7,629 bases of DNA from Oscillospiraceae bacterium (GCA_902795955.1 CADBNJ010000313.1:1-7629), one strand, 5' to 3'; shown: positions 1 to 6,896, counted from the first letter of the stretch. The notes: generated from the sequence alone by a model not told the origin. Numbers and translations are program-made.

Positions 1-216
1 CATGGGTTCCTCGTGATATGAGAAGCTGTACAGCCCGTAGGTATAGCAAAGTGTCACATCAGTTGCACTTGAAGGACACTCAAGATATAACTCGACAGTC
101 CCGCCCTCAGGCTGTGCGCCGAAAGGACGTCTGTACTTAAGCAGGCGCGAGGCGTGATAAACACGCTCCCGCGCCCCGTTATTGCTTATGTTCGGTTCTT
201 TGCCTTCAGAAGTCAT
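1..216 (-). CDS. GH13 family glycoside hydrolase, N-terminal part (cut by window edge)
   Basis: The frame is open from an ATG at 216-214 to the window edge, giving 72 residues. After about 17 polar residues it reads VYHASRLLKYRRPFGAQPEG (residues 19-38) and continues with beta-strand-like segments such as TVELYLECP and VTLCYTYG. A 'H.S....YR.PFGA...G..V.L.L' opening is what I know from the N-terminal beta-sandwich domain of clostridial GH13 enzymes (alpha-glucosidase, neopullulanase or amylopullulanase-like). The catalytic barrel lies outside the window, so substrate and reaction cannot be fixed. The start overlaps the glgA stop by one base (TAATG), which implies translational coupling. A purine-rich GAGGAG lies about 14 bases upstream, inside the glgA tail codons. 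Placement at the end of the glg operon suggests a role in glycogen or maltodextrin trimming. The gene is real with good confidence; the family call rests on the N-terminal motif only. Confidence 0.68.
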   Translation of the reverse strand, partial: MTSEGKEPNISNNGARERVYHASRLLKYRRPFGAQPEGGTVELYLECPSSATDVTLCYTYGLYSFSYHEEPM

Positions 217-1865
217 TATTCAGGCTTCTTCTCCTCTGATTTCTTGGGAGCTGCTTTCTTGGCAGGAGCTTTCTTGACTGCCGCCTTTTTGCCTGCTTCG
301 GCACCCTTCTTGGCCGCAGTTCCGGCTGCCTTTGCAACAGTCTTCCTGGCAGGGGCCTTCTTGGCAGCAGGCTTCTCCTCCTCCTTCTTCTCTTCAGGCT
401 TATTCAAAGGGATACCTGTGATGAGTGAGAACAATCCCGCATATTCGGCGGCACTCTTCTTCCAAGAGTAATCGCCCTTCATGCCGGTCTCGATAAGCTT
501 GTTCCACACATCCTTGTGATGCCTGTAGAGATCAGCTGCATACTTGGTGACGAACAGGAATTCGTGTGCATTGATATTTGCAAACGAGAAGCCGTTGCCT
601 TCCCCTGTATACTCATTGTAAGGAGTAACCGTATCCTTCAGTCCGCCTGTCTCTCTTACGATGGGTACGGAACCGTATGCCATGGATACGAGCTGTGACA
701 GACCGCAGGGCTCAAAGATAGAAGGCATAAGGAAGATATCAGATGCTGCATAGATCGTATGTGCAAGCGCACCGTCGAAATCAATGCAGGCACACATCTT
801 GCCGGGATTACGGTTGGCAATGTCAACAAGAGCTCTCTCGTAATAAGGATCGCCCGTACCGAGGATAACGACCTGCATTCCGTCATAGAGTATCTCTTCA
901 AGAACGTACAGCAGGAGATCCAGACCCTTCTGGTCTACGAGTCTTGAGATCATGGCACAAAGAGGCGCACCGGGATTGACCTCGAGCCCGAGCTGTTCCT
1001 GCAATGACTTTTTGCATGCAGCCTTCCCCTTCTCGTAATGCTTGACAGTGTATTTCATCGGGATCTTGTCATCCTTGGAAGGATCGAATTCGAGATCGTT
1101 CATTCCGTTCAGGATGCCGGATACCTTATATGCATATTTCTGAAGAGTCCAGTTAAGACCTTCACCGTAGTAATCGGTCATGATCTCATATGCATAAGTC
1201 GGTGATACTGTCGTAACTGAATTGGAGAAGACGATACCAGCCTTCATGAAGTTAATGGCACGGTCCTTGATACAGAAATCCTCTCTGATGTATTCATCGG
1301 GAAGATCGAGCATCTCCTTAACGACTTCAGTGCTGTGAACACCCTGATACTTCAGGTTGTGAATGGTATATACAGTCTGAACATCCGTATGATATCCGTG
1401 CTTCTTGTAATGAGCGTCAAGGAGCATCGGGATCATACCTGTCTGCCAGTCGTTGCAGTGAAGCACATTAGGCTCAAAGTTCATGAAATCCCCGAGGAAA
1501 TCAAGAACGGCACGCTGGAAGAAGCAGTAGCGCTCGATATCGAATACGTACTCTACATAGATCTGATCGAAATTAAAGTAGTATTCGTTATCTACAAAGT
1601 AGAAGACAGTTCCGTTCTGCTCGAGAGAGAACAGACCTGCATACAGGGATCTCCATCCCATATGGACCATTCTCCAGCCGAGGAATTTGAGCTGATCGGC
1701 ATACTTAACCTTGACCTTCTTGTACAAAGGAAGGATTACTCTTGCATCTACTCCCTGCTTGTTGAGTTCAACGGGAAGCGCTCCGACAACGTCAGCAAGA
1801 CCGCCGACTTTGACAAAAGGACTGACTTCCGAGGATACTAATAATACTTTAATCGACTTTTCCAT
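216..1865 (-). CDS. glgA: Glycogen synthase (ADP-glucose type, GT5) with Lys/Ala/Pro-rich C-terminal tail
   Basis: This cytosolic enzyme transfers glucose from ADP-glucose to the non-reducing end of alpha-1,4-glucan. It has 549 residues; about 480 form the usual GT-B fold. Visible signatures are the N-terminal KVGGLADVVGALP loop (residues 19-31, ADP-glucose binding), HCNDWQ (136-141), YTIHN with H169, SRLVDQKG with R308 and K313 (equivalents of the E. coli active-site Arg300/Lys305), and EPCGLSQL with E385 (E. coli Glu377 equivalent). From about residue 489 the chain leaves the fold and becomes a 61-residue tail. It opens with a Glu/Lys patch (EEKKEEEK) and continues with AKKAPARK, GAEAGKKAAVKKAPAKKAAP and a short acidic end. 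The tail has about 20 Lys and a net charge near +12 and is absent from ordinary GlgA. The ATG start lies 2 bases after the glgD stop, with only a weak purine stretch upstream, so coupling to glgD translation is likely. The function call is firm; the role of the tail is unknown. Confidence 0.97.
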   Translation of the reverse strand: MEKSIKVLLVSSEVSPFVKVGGLADVVGALPVELNKQGVDARVILPLYKKVKVKYADQLKFLGWRMVHMGWRSLYAGLFSLEQNGTVFYFVDNEYYFNFDQIYVEYVFDIERYCFFQRAVLDFLGDFMNFEPNVLHCNDWQTGMIPMLLDAHYKKHGYHTDVQTVYTIHNLKYQGVHSTEVVKEMLDLPDEYIREDFCIKDRAINFMKAGIVFSNSVTTVSPTYAYEIMTDYYGEGLNWTLQKYAYKVSGILNGMNDLEFDPSKDDKIPMKYTVKHYEKGKAACKKSLQEQLGLEVNPGAPLCAMISRLVDQKGLDLLLYVLEEILYDGMQVVILGTGDPYYERALVDIANRNPGKMCACIDFDGALAHTIYAASDIFLMPSIFEPCGLSQLVSMAYGSVPIVRETGGLKDTVTPYNEYTGEGNGFSFANINAHEFLFVTKYAADLYRHHKDVWNKLIETGMKGDYSWKKSAAEYAGLFSLITGIPLNKPEEKKEEEKPAAKKAPARKTVAKAAGTAAKKGAEAGKKAAVKKAPAKKAAPKKSEEKKPE

Positions 1866-1867
1866 AA

Positions 1868-2983
1868 TCAGATACCCGCACCCTTTCCGATAACGATAGG
1901 ATAGTCAGGATGACCGACAAGGCGGACACCCGGACGAACGAAAGCGTTCTTATCAAGTATAACATTCTCAAGGTGGCAATTCTCGGAGATATGAACATCC
2001 TGCATTACCACACAGTTCTTAAGCGTAGTATTCTTGGATACAGTTACGCTTCTGAAAATCACAGACTCCTCAATCTTACCGTAGATCCTGCAGCCGTCAG
2101 AGATAATACTGTTCTTGACATCCGCGTTATCAAAGTACAGAGTCGGTGCTTCATCCTTAACCTTTGTGTAGATCGGTTCGCCGCTCCAGAAGAGGTCATT
2201 ACGGACACCTTCATTGAGCAGGTTCATCGATGACTTGAAGTAAGAATGAACATTGTTGATCCTCAGCGCCGTTCCGCCGTATTCGAAGCCGTGAACCTTG
2301 AGTTCATCGAACATCTTAACGATGGAATGGATGCCGAAGTGTGTCATGCCGTGAGACATCTGTCTCGCGATGATATCAATGAGAAGATCTCTTCTCAATA
2401 CCAGGATACCCAGAGAGCACTTATTGGATGTCGGCTTGGGAGGATTGTAGAGCATGTCCTTAACGAATCCTTCATCGTCAAGCTCAAGGATGTAAGAAGG
2501 ACTTCCGAACTTGATGCCGTCTCTGTTATACATGACCGAGATATCCGCGCCCGACTGCTCGTGAGACTTGATGAAATCATCAAATGTAGTATTCAGCACA
2601 ACATTCGCTGCCGAGATGATGACATATGTCGTCCTTGACTGTCTGAGGAAATCCAGAACGCCCGTAAGCTCCTCATCTCCCTGAACATTTGCGGCAGTCG
2701 CCTCCGAGTTAACATAAGGCGGCAGGATGTGAAGACCGTCGTTCTTCCTGTCGAGTGACCATGCGGCACCGGTGCCTACGTGGTCCATAAGGGACTTATA
2801 CTTGTTATATGTCAGTACACCGACATTCTTGATGCCGGAATTGACCATATCAGACAGCATAAAGTCGATGATCCTGTATCTGCCTCCGAAAGGCACTGCG
2901 GAAAGAGCACGCGGATTGGACAACTCTCCTAAAGAGATCTTCTTGTTATCGGCCAAGATCAGGCCCATTGCATTATTAAACAT
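1868..2983 (-). CDS. glgD: GlgD, non-catalytic subunit of ADP-glucose pyrophosphorylase
   Basis: A 371-residue GlgC paralogue. The nucleotidyltransferase fold is recognisable from PFGGRYRIIDFMLSDMVNSG (residues 31-50), AWSLDRKNDGLHILPPY (74-90), and a C-terminal left-handed beta-helix with hexad-like strands (about 290-350, e.g. DGCRIYG, VTVSKNTTLKNCVV). The catalytic elements of GlgC are missing. The glycine-rich LAGGQGARL loop is replaced by LADNKKISL (10-18), and SGDHIY is replaced by SAANVV (124-129), so the metal/catalytic Asp position is Ala126. This is the GlgD pattern of Bacillota. In the family, GlgD partners GlgC in a mixed tetramer and modulates its activity; I infer the same here. 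A strong AAGGAGG site 10 bases before the ATG sets the start. It lies 23 bases downstream of glgC and 2 bases upstream of glgA in the same operon. Confidence 0.95.
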   Translation of the reverse strand: MFNNAMGLILADNKKISLGELSNPRALSAVPFGGRYRIIDFMLSDMVNSGIKNVGVLTYNKYKSLMDHVGTGAAWSLDRKNDGLHILPPYVNSEATAANVQGDEELTGVLDFLRQSRTTYVIISAANVVLNTTFDDFIKSHEQSGADISVMYNRDGIKFGSPSYILELDDEGFVKDMLYNPPKPTSNKCSLGILVLRRDLLIDIIARQMSHGMTHFGIHSIVKMFDELKVHGFEYGGTALRINNVHSYFKSSMNLLNEGVRNDLFWSGEPIYTKVKDEAPTLYFDNADVKNSIISDGCRIYGKIEESVIFRSVTVSKNTTLKNCVVMQDVHISENCHLENVILDKNAFVRPGVRLVGHPDYPIVIGKGAGI

Positions 2984-2990
2984 TTATCTT

Positions 2991-2997
2991 GTTCCTC
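2991..2997 (-). promoter_or_regulatory. Ribosome binding site of glgD
   Basis: Read on the minus strand, AAGGAGG stands in the 23-base glgC-glgD gap, followed after about 7-10 bases (AACAAGATAA region) by the glgD ATG. It is a full anti-16S match and the strongest Shine-Dalgarno in the operon, which fixes the glgD start and suggests that GlgD is translated independently of glgC. Confidence 0.88.
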
Positions 2998-3006
2998 CTT
3001 GTACTC

Positions 3007-4266
3007 TTATACTCTGAATGTGCTCTCGATGACGGATTCTTCATCGGATACTTCAATATCGGAATCAACCATACTGTTACCCGGTATCACTGAATCAGCC
3101 TTGATCTTAAGACCGCGCTCAAACACAACGATACCTTCAGAGCATATCTTGTGATTGGTGTAAGGGCCCTCTCCCGTAACGGAAGGTCCTGCCTTAACGT
3201 TCTCACCGATTATCGTTCCGAAATCAACGATACACCTCTCAAGATGTGCACCCGCCTTGACGGTAACGCCGGGAAGCAGTACACAGTCCTTAACGACGGC
3301 ACCCTTCTCAACCACTACGGAATTGGAAAGTACGGAGTGGATTACATCACCATAGATACGGCAACCGTCAGTAAGTGCGGAATTCGTGACCTTACCTTCA
3401 GATCCGATGTACTGCGAAGGCTTTACAGGGTTCCTTGAGAAGATCCTCCATGAACGGTCAACGAGATTGATATCCTCAGGCTTGTCGAGAATATCCATAT
3501 TGGTCTCCCACAGAGAAGATATCGTTCCGACATCCTTCCAGTAGCCTGCGAATCTGTATGCAAAGAGCTTGCATCCGTCATTCAGGAGCATCGGAATGAT
3601 ATTCTTACCGAAGTCGTTGTTGGAATTCTCGTCAGCTTCATCCTTGATAAGAGCTTCTCTCAGAACGCTCCACGTAAACACATAGACGCCCATTGATGCG
3701 AGATTGCTCTTAGGTTCCTTCGGCTTCTCTTCGAACTCAACGATCGAATCATCGCCCTCTGTGTTGAGGATACCGAATCTGGGAGCTTCCTCCCACGGTA
3801 CCTCATAGACGGCTACTGTAGCGTCTGCACCGCGCTCGATGTGACTCTTCAGCATTGCGCCGTAATCCATCTTATAGATATGGTCACCGGACAGAATAAC
3901 TACATACTTAGGATTGCAGTCATCAAGAAAATCCTTGTTCTGATAGATAGCATTTGCAGTACCCTTGTACCAGTCGCTCTTACCGGACTTCTGGAAAGGC
4001 GGAAGAATATATGCGCCGGCGTTCTGACGGTCGAGATCCCATGGATGACCGTTGCCTACGTATGTGTTGAGAGCCAGAGGCTGATACTGCGAGAGAACGC
4101 CTACGATCTCGATACCTGAATTGACGCAGTTGGACAGAGGAAAATCTATGATCCTGTAACGGCTTCCGAAAGGAACTGCCGGCTTGGCGATCTTCTTGGT
4201 GAGTACTCCGAGTCTTGCGCCTTGTCCACCAGCAAGTATCATTGCAACGACTTCAGCTTTTGCCAT
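3007..4266 (-). CDS. glgC: Glucose-1-phosphate adenylyltransferase, catalytic subunit
   Basis: This enzyme makes ADP-glucose and pyrophosphate from ATP and glucose-1-phosphate, the committed step of bacterial glycogen synthesis, in the cytosol. It has 419 residues. The N-terminal nucleotidyltransferase domain keeps all expected motifs: [20 protein letters not shown] (residues 11-30, nucleotide loop), [16 protein letters not shown] (32-47), [12 protein letters not shown] (99-110), [10 protein letters not shown] with catalytic Asp128, EFEEKP with Lys181 (glucose-1-phosphate binding, E. coli Lys195 equivalent) and GYWKDVGTI (241-249). The C-terminal part from about 290 is a left-handed beta-helix ([20 protein letters not shown]). 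It has no basic tail, unlike the proteins on either side of the glgC-glgD pair. The start is supported by GGAGG 9 bases upstream. The next gene is its degenerate partner glgD, with which it probably forms a mixed tetramer. Allosteric effectors cannot be read from the sequence. Confidence 0.97.
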   Translation of the reverse strand: MAKAEVVAMILAGGQGARLGVLTKKIAKPAVPFGSRYRIIDFPLSNCVNSGIEIVGVLSQYQPLALNTYVGNGHPWDLDRQNAGAYILPPFQKSGKSDWYKGTANAIYQNKDFLDDCNPKYVVILSGDHIYKMDYGAMLKSHIERGADATVAVYEVPWEEAPRFGILNTEGDDSIVEFEEKPKEPKSNLASMGVYVFTWSVLREALIKDEADENSNNDFGKNIIPMLLNDGCKLFAYRFAGYWKDVGTISSLWETNMDILDKPEDINLVDRSWRIFSRNPVKPSQYIGSEGKVTNSALTDGCRIYGDVIHSVLSNSVVVEKGAVVKDCVLLPGVTVKAGAHLERCIVDFGTIIGENVKAGPSVTGEGPYTNHKICSEGIVVFERGLKIKADSVIPGNSMVDSDIEVSDEESVIESTFRV

Positions 4267-4275
4267 AATGTGTTA

Positions 4276-4280
4276 CCTCC
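4276..4280 (-). promoter_or_regulatory. Ribosome binding site of glgC
   Basis: On the minus strand GGAGG lies in the 32-base glgB-glgC gap, 9 bases before the glgC ATG. The gap is otherwise AT-rich (a run of ATAAAACAATAACATAAATT type sequence) and shows neither a hairpin terminator nor a convincing -10/-35 pair, in keeping with cotranscription from glgB. Confidence 0.85.
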
Positions 4281-4298
4281 AAAATTTATGTTATTGTT

Positions 4299-6419
4299 TT
4301 ATTTCTCAGTCTTATCTGCTGCCTTCTTACCTGCTTCGGCAACTTTGCCGGCGGTAGCAGCAACCGGTTTTGTGTCAGCCTTGGAAGCCTTCTTAACAGG
4401 AGCAGCCTTCTTCGCAGGAGCAGCTTTCTTAGCAGGAGCAGCCTTCTTAGCAGGAGCAGCCTTCCTGCCGGTATCTGCACCCTTCTTCGCACCGGAAGCA
4501 ACCGCCCCGGCGGCAGATTTCTTAGGTGCGGGCTTGGGGTCAGCGACCTTCATGAAGTAGATACCTGCCAGAGGCGGAAGGTTGATAACGATGTGATACG
4601 GCTTGCCGTTATATTCTTCATCGACAGCCTCCACGCACCCGTTGGGATCGGTTGCGGTAGGATATCCGGAACCGCCGTGTGACATGTCATCGGTATTGAG
4701 AACTATCTTATATGTTCCCAGCTCATATACGGGGATCTTGTACTCCTCAAGAGGCTGCGGAACCATGTTCAGTGCAACATAGATATCGTTCTCATCTTCC
4801 TTCGGTGAAGATCTCTTGTAGATGAATACGTTATTCTTCGTATCGTCTGCACTGATCCACTCGAATCCGGCCCAGGTATGATCGTCGATCCACAGCTGAG
4901 GGTGATCCAGATAGAATCTGTTAAGCTGCGATACATAATCCTGAAGGAGCCTGTGTGACTCATAATCAAGCAGGAACCACTCCAGCTGCTCATAGAATCT
5001 CCACTCGATGAACTGGCCGAACTCGGAACCCATGAAGTTGAGCTTCGCACCCGGATGGCTCATCTGATAGATGTAGAGCAATCTCAGATTGGCAAACTTC
5101 CTCCAAATATCTCCCGGCATCTTATCGATCATCGAATACTTGCCGTGAACCACCTCATCATGAGAGAGGCTAAGCACATAATTCTCGGCGAAAGCATACA
5201 TCATGGAGAAACAGAATTCATCATGATGCCACTCCCTCGCATATGAATCGGTAGAGAAATAATCGAGTGTGTCGTGCATCCAGCCCATATTCCACTTATG
5301 CGTAAAACCGAGACCGCCGTCCTCAACTTTGTGAGTTACCTTGGGCCATGCCGTTGACTCTTCTGCGATCATCATAGCATGAGGATAATGACACCTGATC
5401 GTACCATTGAGCTTCCTGAAGAATTCTATAACCTCAAGATTCTCGTTGCCGCCTTTGATATTGGGCAGATACTGCTGTCTTCCGTAATCCCTGTAGAGCA
5501 TTGATGACACGGCATCAACTCTCAGTCCGTCAAGGTGGAACTCCTCAAGCCAGAAGATGGCATTAGAGATAAGGAACGATATAACCTCATTCTTGGAATA
5601 ATCAAATACGTATGTGCCCCACTCCCTGTGTTCGCCGAGCCTGGGATCTGCATATTCGTAGCACGGCGTACCGTCAAATCTTACAAGTCCTTCAAGGTTC
5701 TTGGGGAAATGTGCGGGAACCCAGTCAAGTATTATGCCGATACCGTTCTGATGGAGTACGTCGATCATGTACTTGAAGTCAGCCGGCGTACCGAATCTGC
5801 TCGTTACCGCATAATAACCTGTTACCTGATAACCCCAGGAAGCATCGAGAGGATGCTCCAGGATCGGCATCAGTTCGATGTGGGTATAATTCATCTTCTT
5901 GCAGTAATCCACAAGATCCAGTGCAAGTTCCCTGTATGTGAACACATTGCCGTCGGGATGTCTTCTCCATGAGCCGAGATGTATCTCATAGATATTGATC
6001 GGCTTGGGTGCCAGGGCATCTGTCCTGTTCGCACAATACTCATCATCATTCCAGATGTAATCATTGGGATCGTAGATGATCGAGGCGTTGTTAGGTCTCG
6101 TCTCGAAATGCCTGGCGTAAGGGTCGCCCTTCTCGTACACTCTGTTATCGGCGCCGATAACTCTGTACTTATAACGGTCCCACTGCTGCGCTCCCCACAC
6201 TATCTGTTCCCAGATACCCGTATTACCGAGCTTGAACATCTGGTTAGCCATGGGATCCCAGTCATTAAAATCACCCATAACGCTGACTGACCTTGCCTTG
6301 GGAGCCCATACTCTGAACATATACCCTTTGTTGCCTTTATCGTCTTCAAAAGGATGCGCGCCGAGAAAATTATAGGACATGTAATTCTCGCCACGGTTAA
6401 ATAAATATGCTTGATCCAC
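4299..6419 (-). CDS. glgB: 1,4-alpha-glucan branching enzyme (GH13/CBM48) with Lys/Ala/Pro-repeat C-terminal tail
   Basis: This enzyme cuts an alpha-1,4 chain and rejoins it through an alpha-1,6 bond, making branch points in glycogen. It has 706 residues. A single N-terminal CBM48-like module (about 32-120; YMFRVWAPKARSVSVMGDFN) is followed by the GH13 barrel with all four regions: DWVPAHFPK (232-240), GLRVDAVSSMLYRDY with nucleophile Asp302, IAEEST with acid/base Glu353, and LSHDEVVHG with Asp421. A C-terminal beta domain ends near FMKVADP (622-628). Residues 629-706 form a low-complexity tail with about 21 Lys, 27 Ala and net charge near +17, containing a run of KKAAPA units. Ordinary branching enzymes stop where this tail begins. 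I use the GTG at 6419 because AGGAAGGA lies about 9 bases upstream and because AYLFNRGENY precedes the first internal Met and fits the family N-terminus. The start at Met14 is a weaker alternative. It is the first gene of the operon, behind its own promoter. Confidence 0.97.
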   Translation of the reverse strand: MDQAYLFNRGENYMSYNFLGAHPFEDDKGNKGYMFRVWAPKARSVSVMGDFNDWDPMANQMFKLGNTGIWEQIVWGAQQWDRYKYRVIGADNRVYEKGDPYARHFETRPNNASIIYDPNDYIWNDDEYCANRTDALAPKPINIYEIHLGSWRRHPDGNVFTYRELALDLVDYCKKMNYTHIELMPILEHPLDASWGYQVTGYYAVTSRFGTPADFKYMIDVLHQNGIGIILDWVPAHFPKNLEGLVRFDGTPCYEYADPRLGEHREWGTYVFDYSKNEVISFLISNAIFWLEEFHLDGLRVDAVSSMLYRDYGRQQYLPNIKGGNENLEVIEFFRKLNGTIRCHYPHAMMIAEESTAWPKVTHKVEDGGLGFTHKWNMGWMHDTLDYFSTDSYAREWHHDEFCFSMMYAFAENYVLSLSHDEVVHGKYSMIDKMPGDIWRKFANLRLLYIYQMSHPGAKLNFMGSEFGQFIEWRFYEQLEWFLLDYESHRLLQDYVSQLNRFYLDHPQLWIDDHTWAGFEWISADDTKNNVFIYKRSSPKEDENDIYVALNMVPQPLEEYKIPVYELGTYKIVLNTDDMSHGGSGYPTATDPNGCVEAVDEEYNGKPYHIVINLPPLAGIYFMKVADPKPAPKKSAAGAVASGAKKGADTGRKAAPAKKAAPAKKAAPAKKAAPVKKASKADTKPVAATAGKVAEAGKKAADKTEK
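4387..4467 (-). repeat. 18-bp tandem repeat coding the KKAAPA run of the GlgB tail
   Basis: Four 18-base units in a row followed by a partial fifth; on the plus strand each reads gccttcttagcaggagca with a few changes (4387-4404, 4405-4422, 4423-4440, 4441-4458, then 4459-4467). Units 3 and 4 differ at one base, units 2 and 4 at two. The period is a multiple of three, so gain or loss of units keeps the frame and would change tail length by six residues. Such near-identity suggests recent slippage or unequal recombination. Confidence 0.9.
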
Positions 6420-6426
6420 TTGTATA

Positions 6427-6436
6427 ATTCCTTCCT
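6427..6436 (-). promoter_or_regulatory. Ribosome binding site of glgB, deciding the GTG start
   Basis: On the minus strand AGGAAGGAAT lies 7-10 bases before the GTG at 6419. The first in-frame ATG, 13 codons further on, has only GGCGAG upstream. This favours the GTG start and the longer N-terminus. Confidence 0.8.
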
Positions 6437-6477
6437 GTCAAATACACACGGACATAAATCCGCTATTTATATCAGCT

Positions 6478-6506
6478 ATTATAATATATTCAAGTGAAAT
6501 TACCAA
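6478..6506 (-). promoter_or_regulatory. Sigma-A type promoter of the glgBCDA operon
   Basis: Read on the minus strand, TTGGTA (6506-6501) is followed by a 17-base spacer and a perfect TATAAT (6483-6478). Transcription would start near 6471 and leave a leader of about 50 bases before glgB. The leader has a small inverted repeat, CGGA-6-TCCG (6449-6462), too short to call a regulator. Surrounding DNA is very AT-rich. Two terminators separate this promoter from glgP, so the operon needs its own start. No operator such as a CRE box could be recognised with confidence. Confidence 0.75.
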
Positions 6507-6622
6507 CCAAAAATACAAAAAACTATTTTTGCAATTACCGTTTTTTGTGCATTTTATACATAAAGCATTAGAAATATCGTTCAAGTAAACATATAGCGGT
6601 ATCTGAGGCGTATAAATGGCAC

Positions 6623-6649
6623 AAAAAAACTGTTCCGCGAACGGAACAG
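6623..6649 (-). terminator. Strong intrinsic terminator, minus strand
   Basis: On the minus strand an uninterrupted 8-bp stem CTGTTCCG/CGGAACAG with a four-base TTCG loop is followed directly by seven T. A GG plus AAA before the stem can extend it by pairing with the T run. On the plus strand the stem is followed by CCTTTAAA, so it is directional. It lies about 310 bases past the glgP stop and 200 bases before glgB, with no recognisable gene in front. It is either a back-up for glgP or the end of an unrecognised small RNA. Confidence 0.88.
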
Positions 6650-6896
6650 CCTTTAAACAACAACATAAATCTCGGGCAAATATTTACGAGAGTGACGCAA
6701 ATGGCAAAACCACTTGAATCACAAGTACATAATACATCAATAACCCGTTTGCAAGCCTTGTAAATTGATACAAAAAAACATAGCCAGACAGTTGCCTTTA
6801 TGTAAGAAATCACCCAATTTCGCGCATGAGACCTATCCTTTTGCACAACAAAACGCGATTTTATCGGTATATTTTGTCAACACGCCGTTACAGTAT

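Noticed and set aside
1335..1841. Long plus-strand open frame (168 codons) opposite glgA
   Set aside because: It is a shadow of the well-conserved glgA frame, without family resemblance or translation signals. The plus-strand frame at 5535-5972 opposite glgB is rejected for the same reason.
216..4545. Lys/Ala/Pro tails as frameshift artefacts
   Set aside because: Both tails stay in frame to normal stop codons, lead directly into properly spaced next genes, and share a motif between two proteins, so sequencing error is an unlikely cause.
4222..4560. Plus-strand frame coding a hydrophobic Ala/Phe/Leu repeat protein opposite the GlgB tail
   Set aside because: It is the antisense reading of the Lys/Ala/Pro repeat codons, has no ribosome binding site or promoter, and overlaps glgB and glgC. 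The same applies to 154-471 opposite the GlgA tail.
6449..6462. Small hairpin CGGA-6-TCCG in the glgB leader as a regulatory element
   Set aside because: Four base pairs in an AT-rich leader is within chance. It is not followed by an alternative structure covering the ribosome binding site, so attenuation cannot be argued.
6568..6846. A 92-codon minus-strand reading frame in the glgP-glgB gap
   Set aside because: It starts at a GTG without a good ribosome binding site, reads straight through the strong terminator hairpin at 6623-6649, is rich in Cys and rare combinations, and resembles no family. I take it as chance.
6865..6885. TTGACA on the minus strand as a promoter for a small RNA
   Set aside because: The -35 match is perfect, but no -10-like hexamer stands 16-18 bases downstream; the nearest, TAAAAT, is only 11 bases away.
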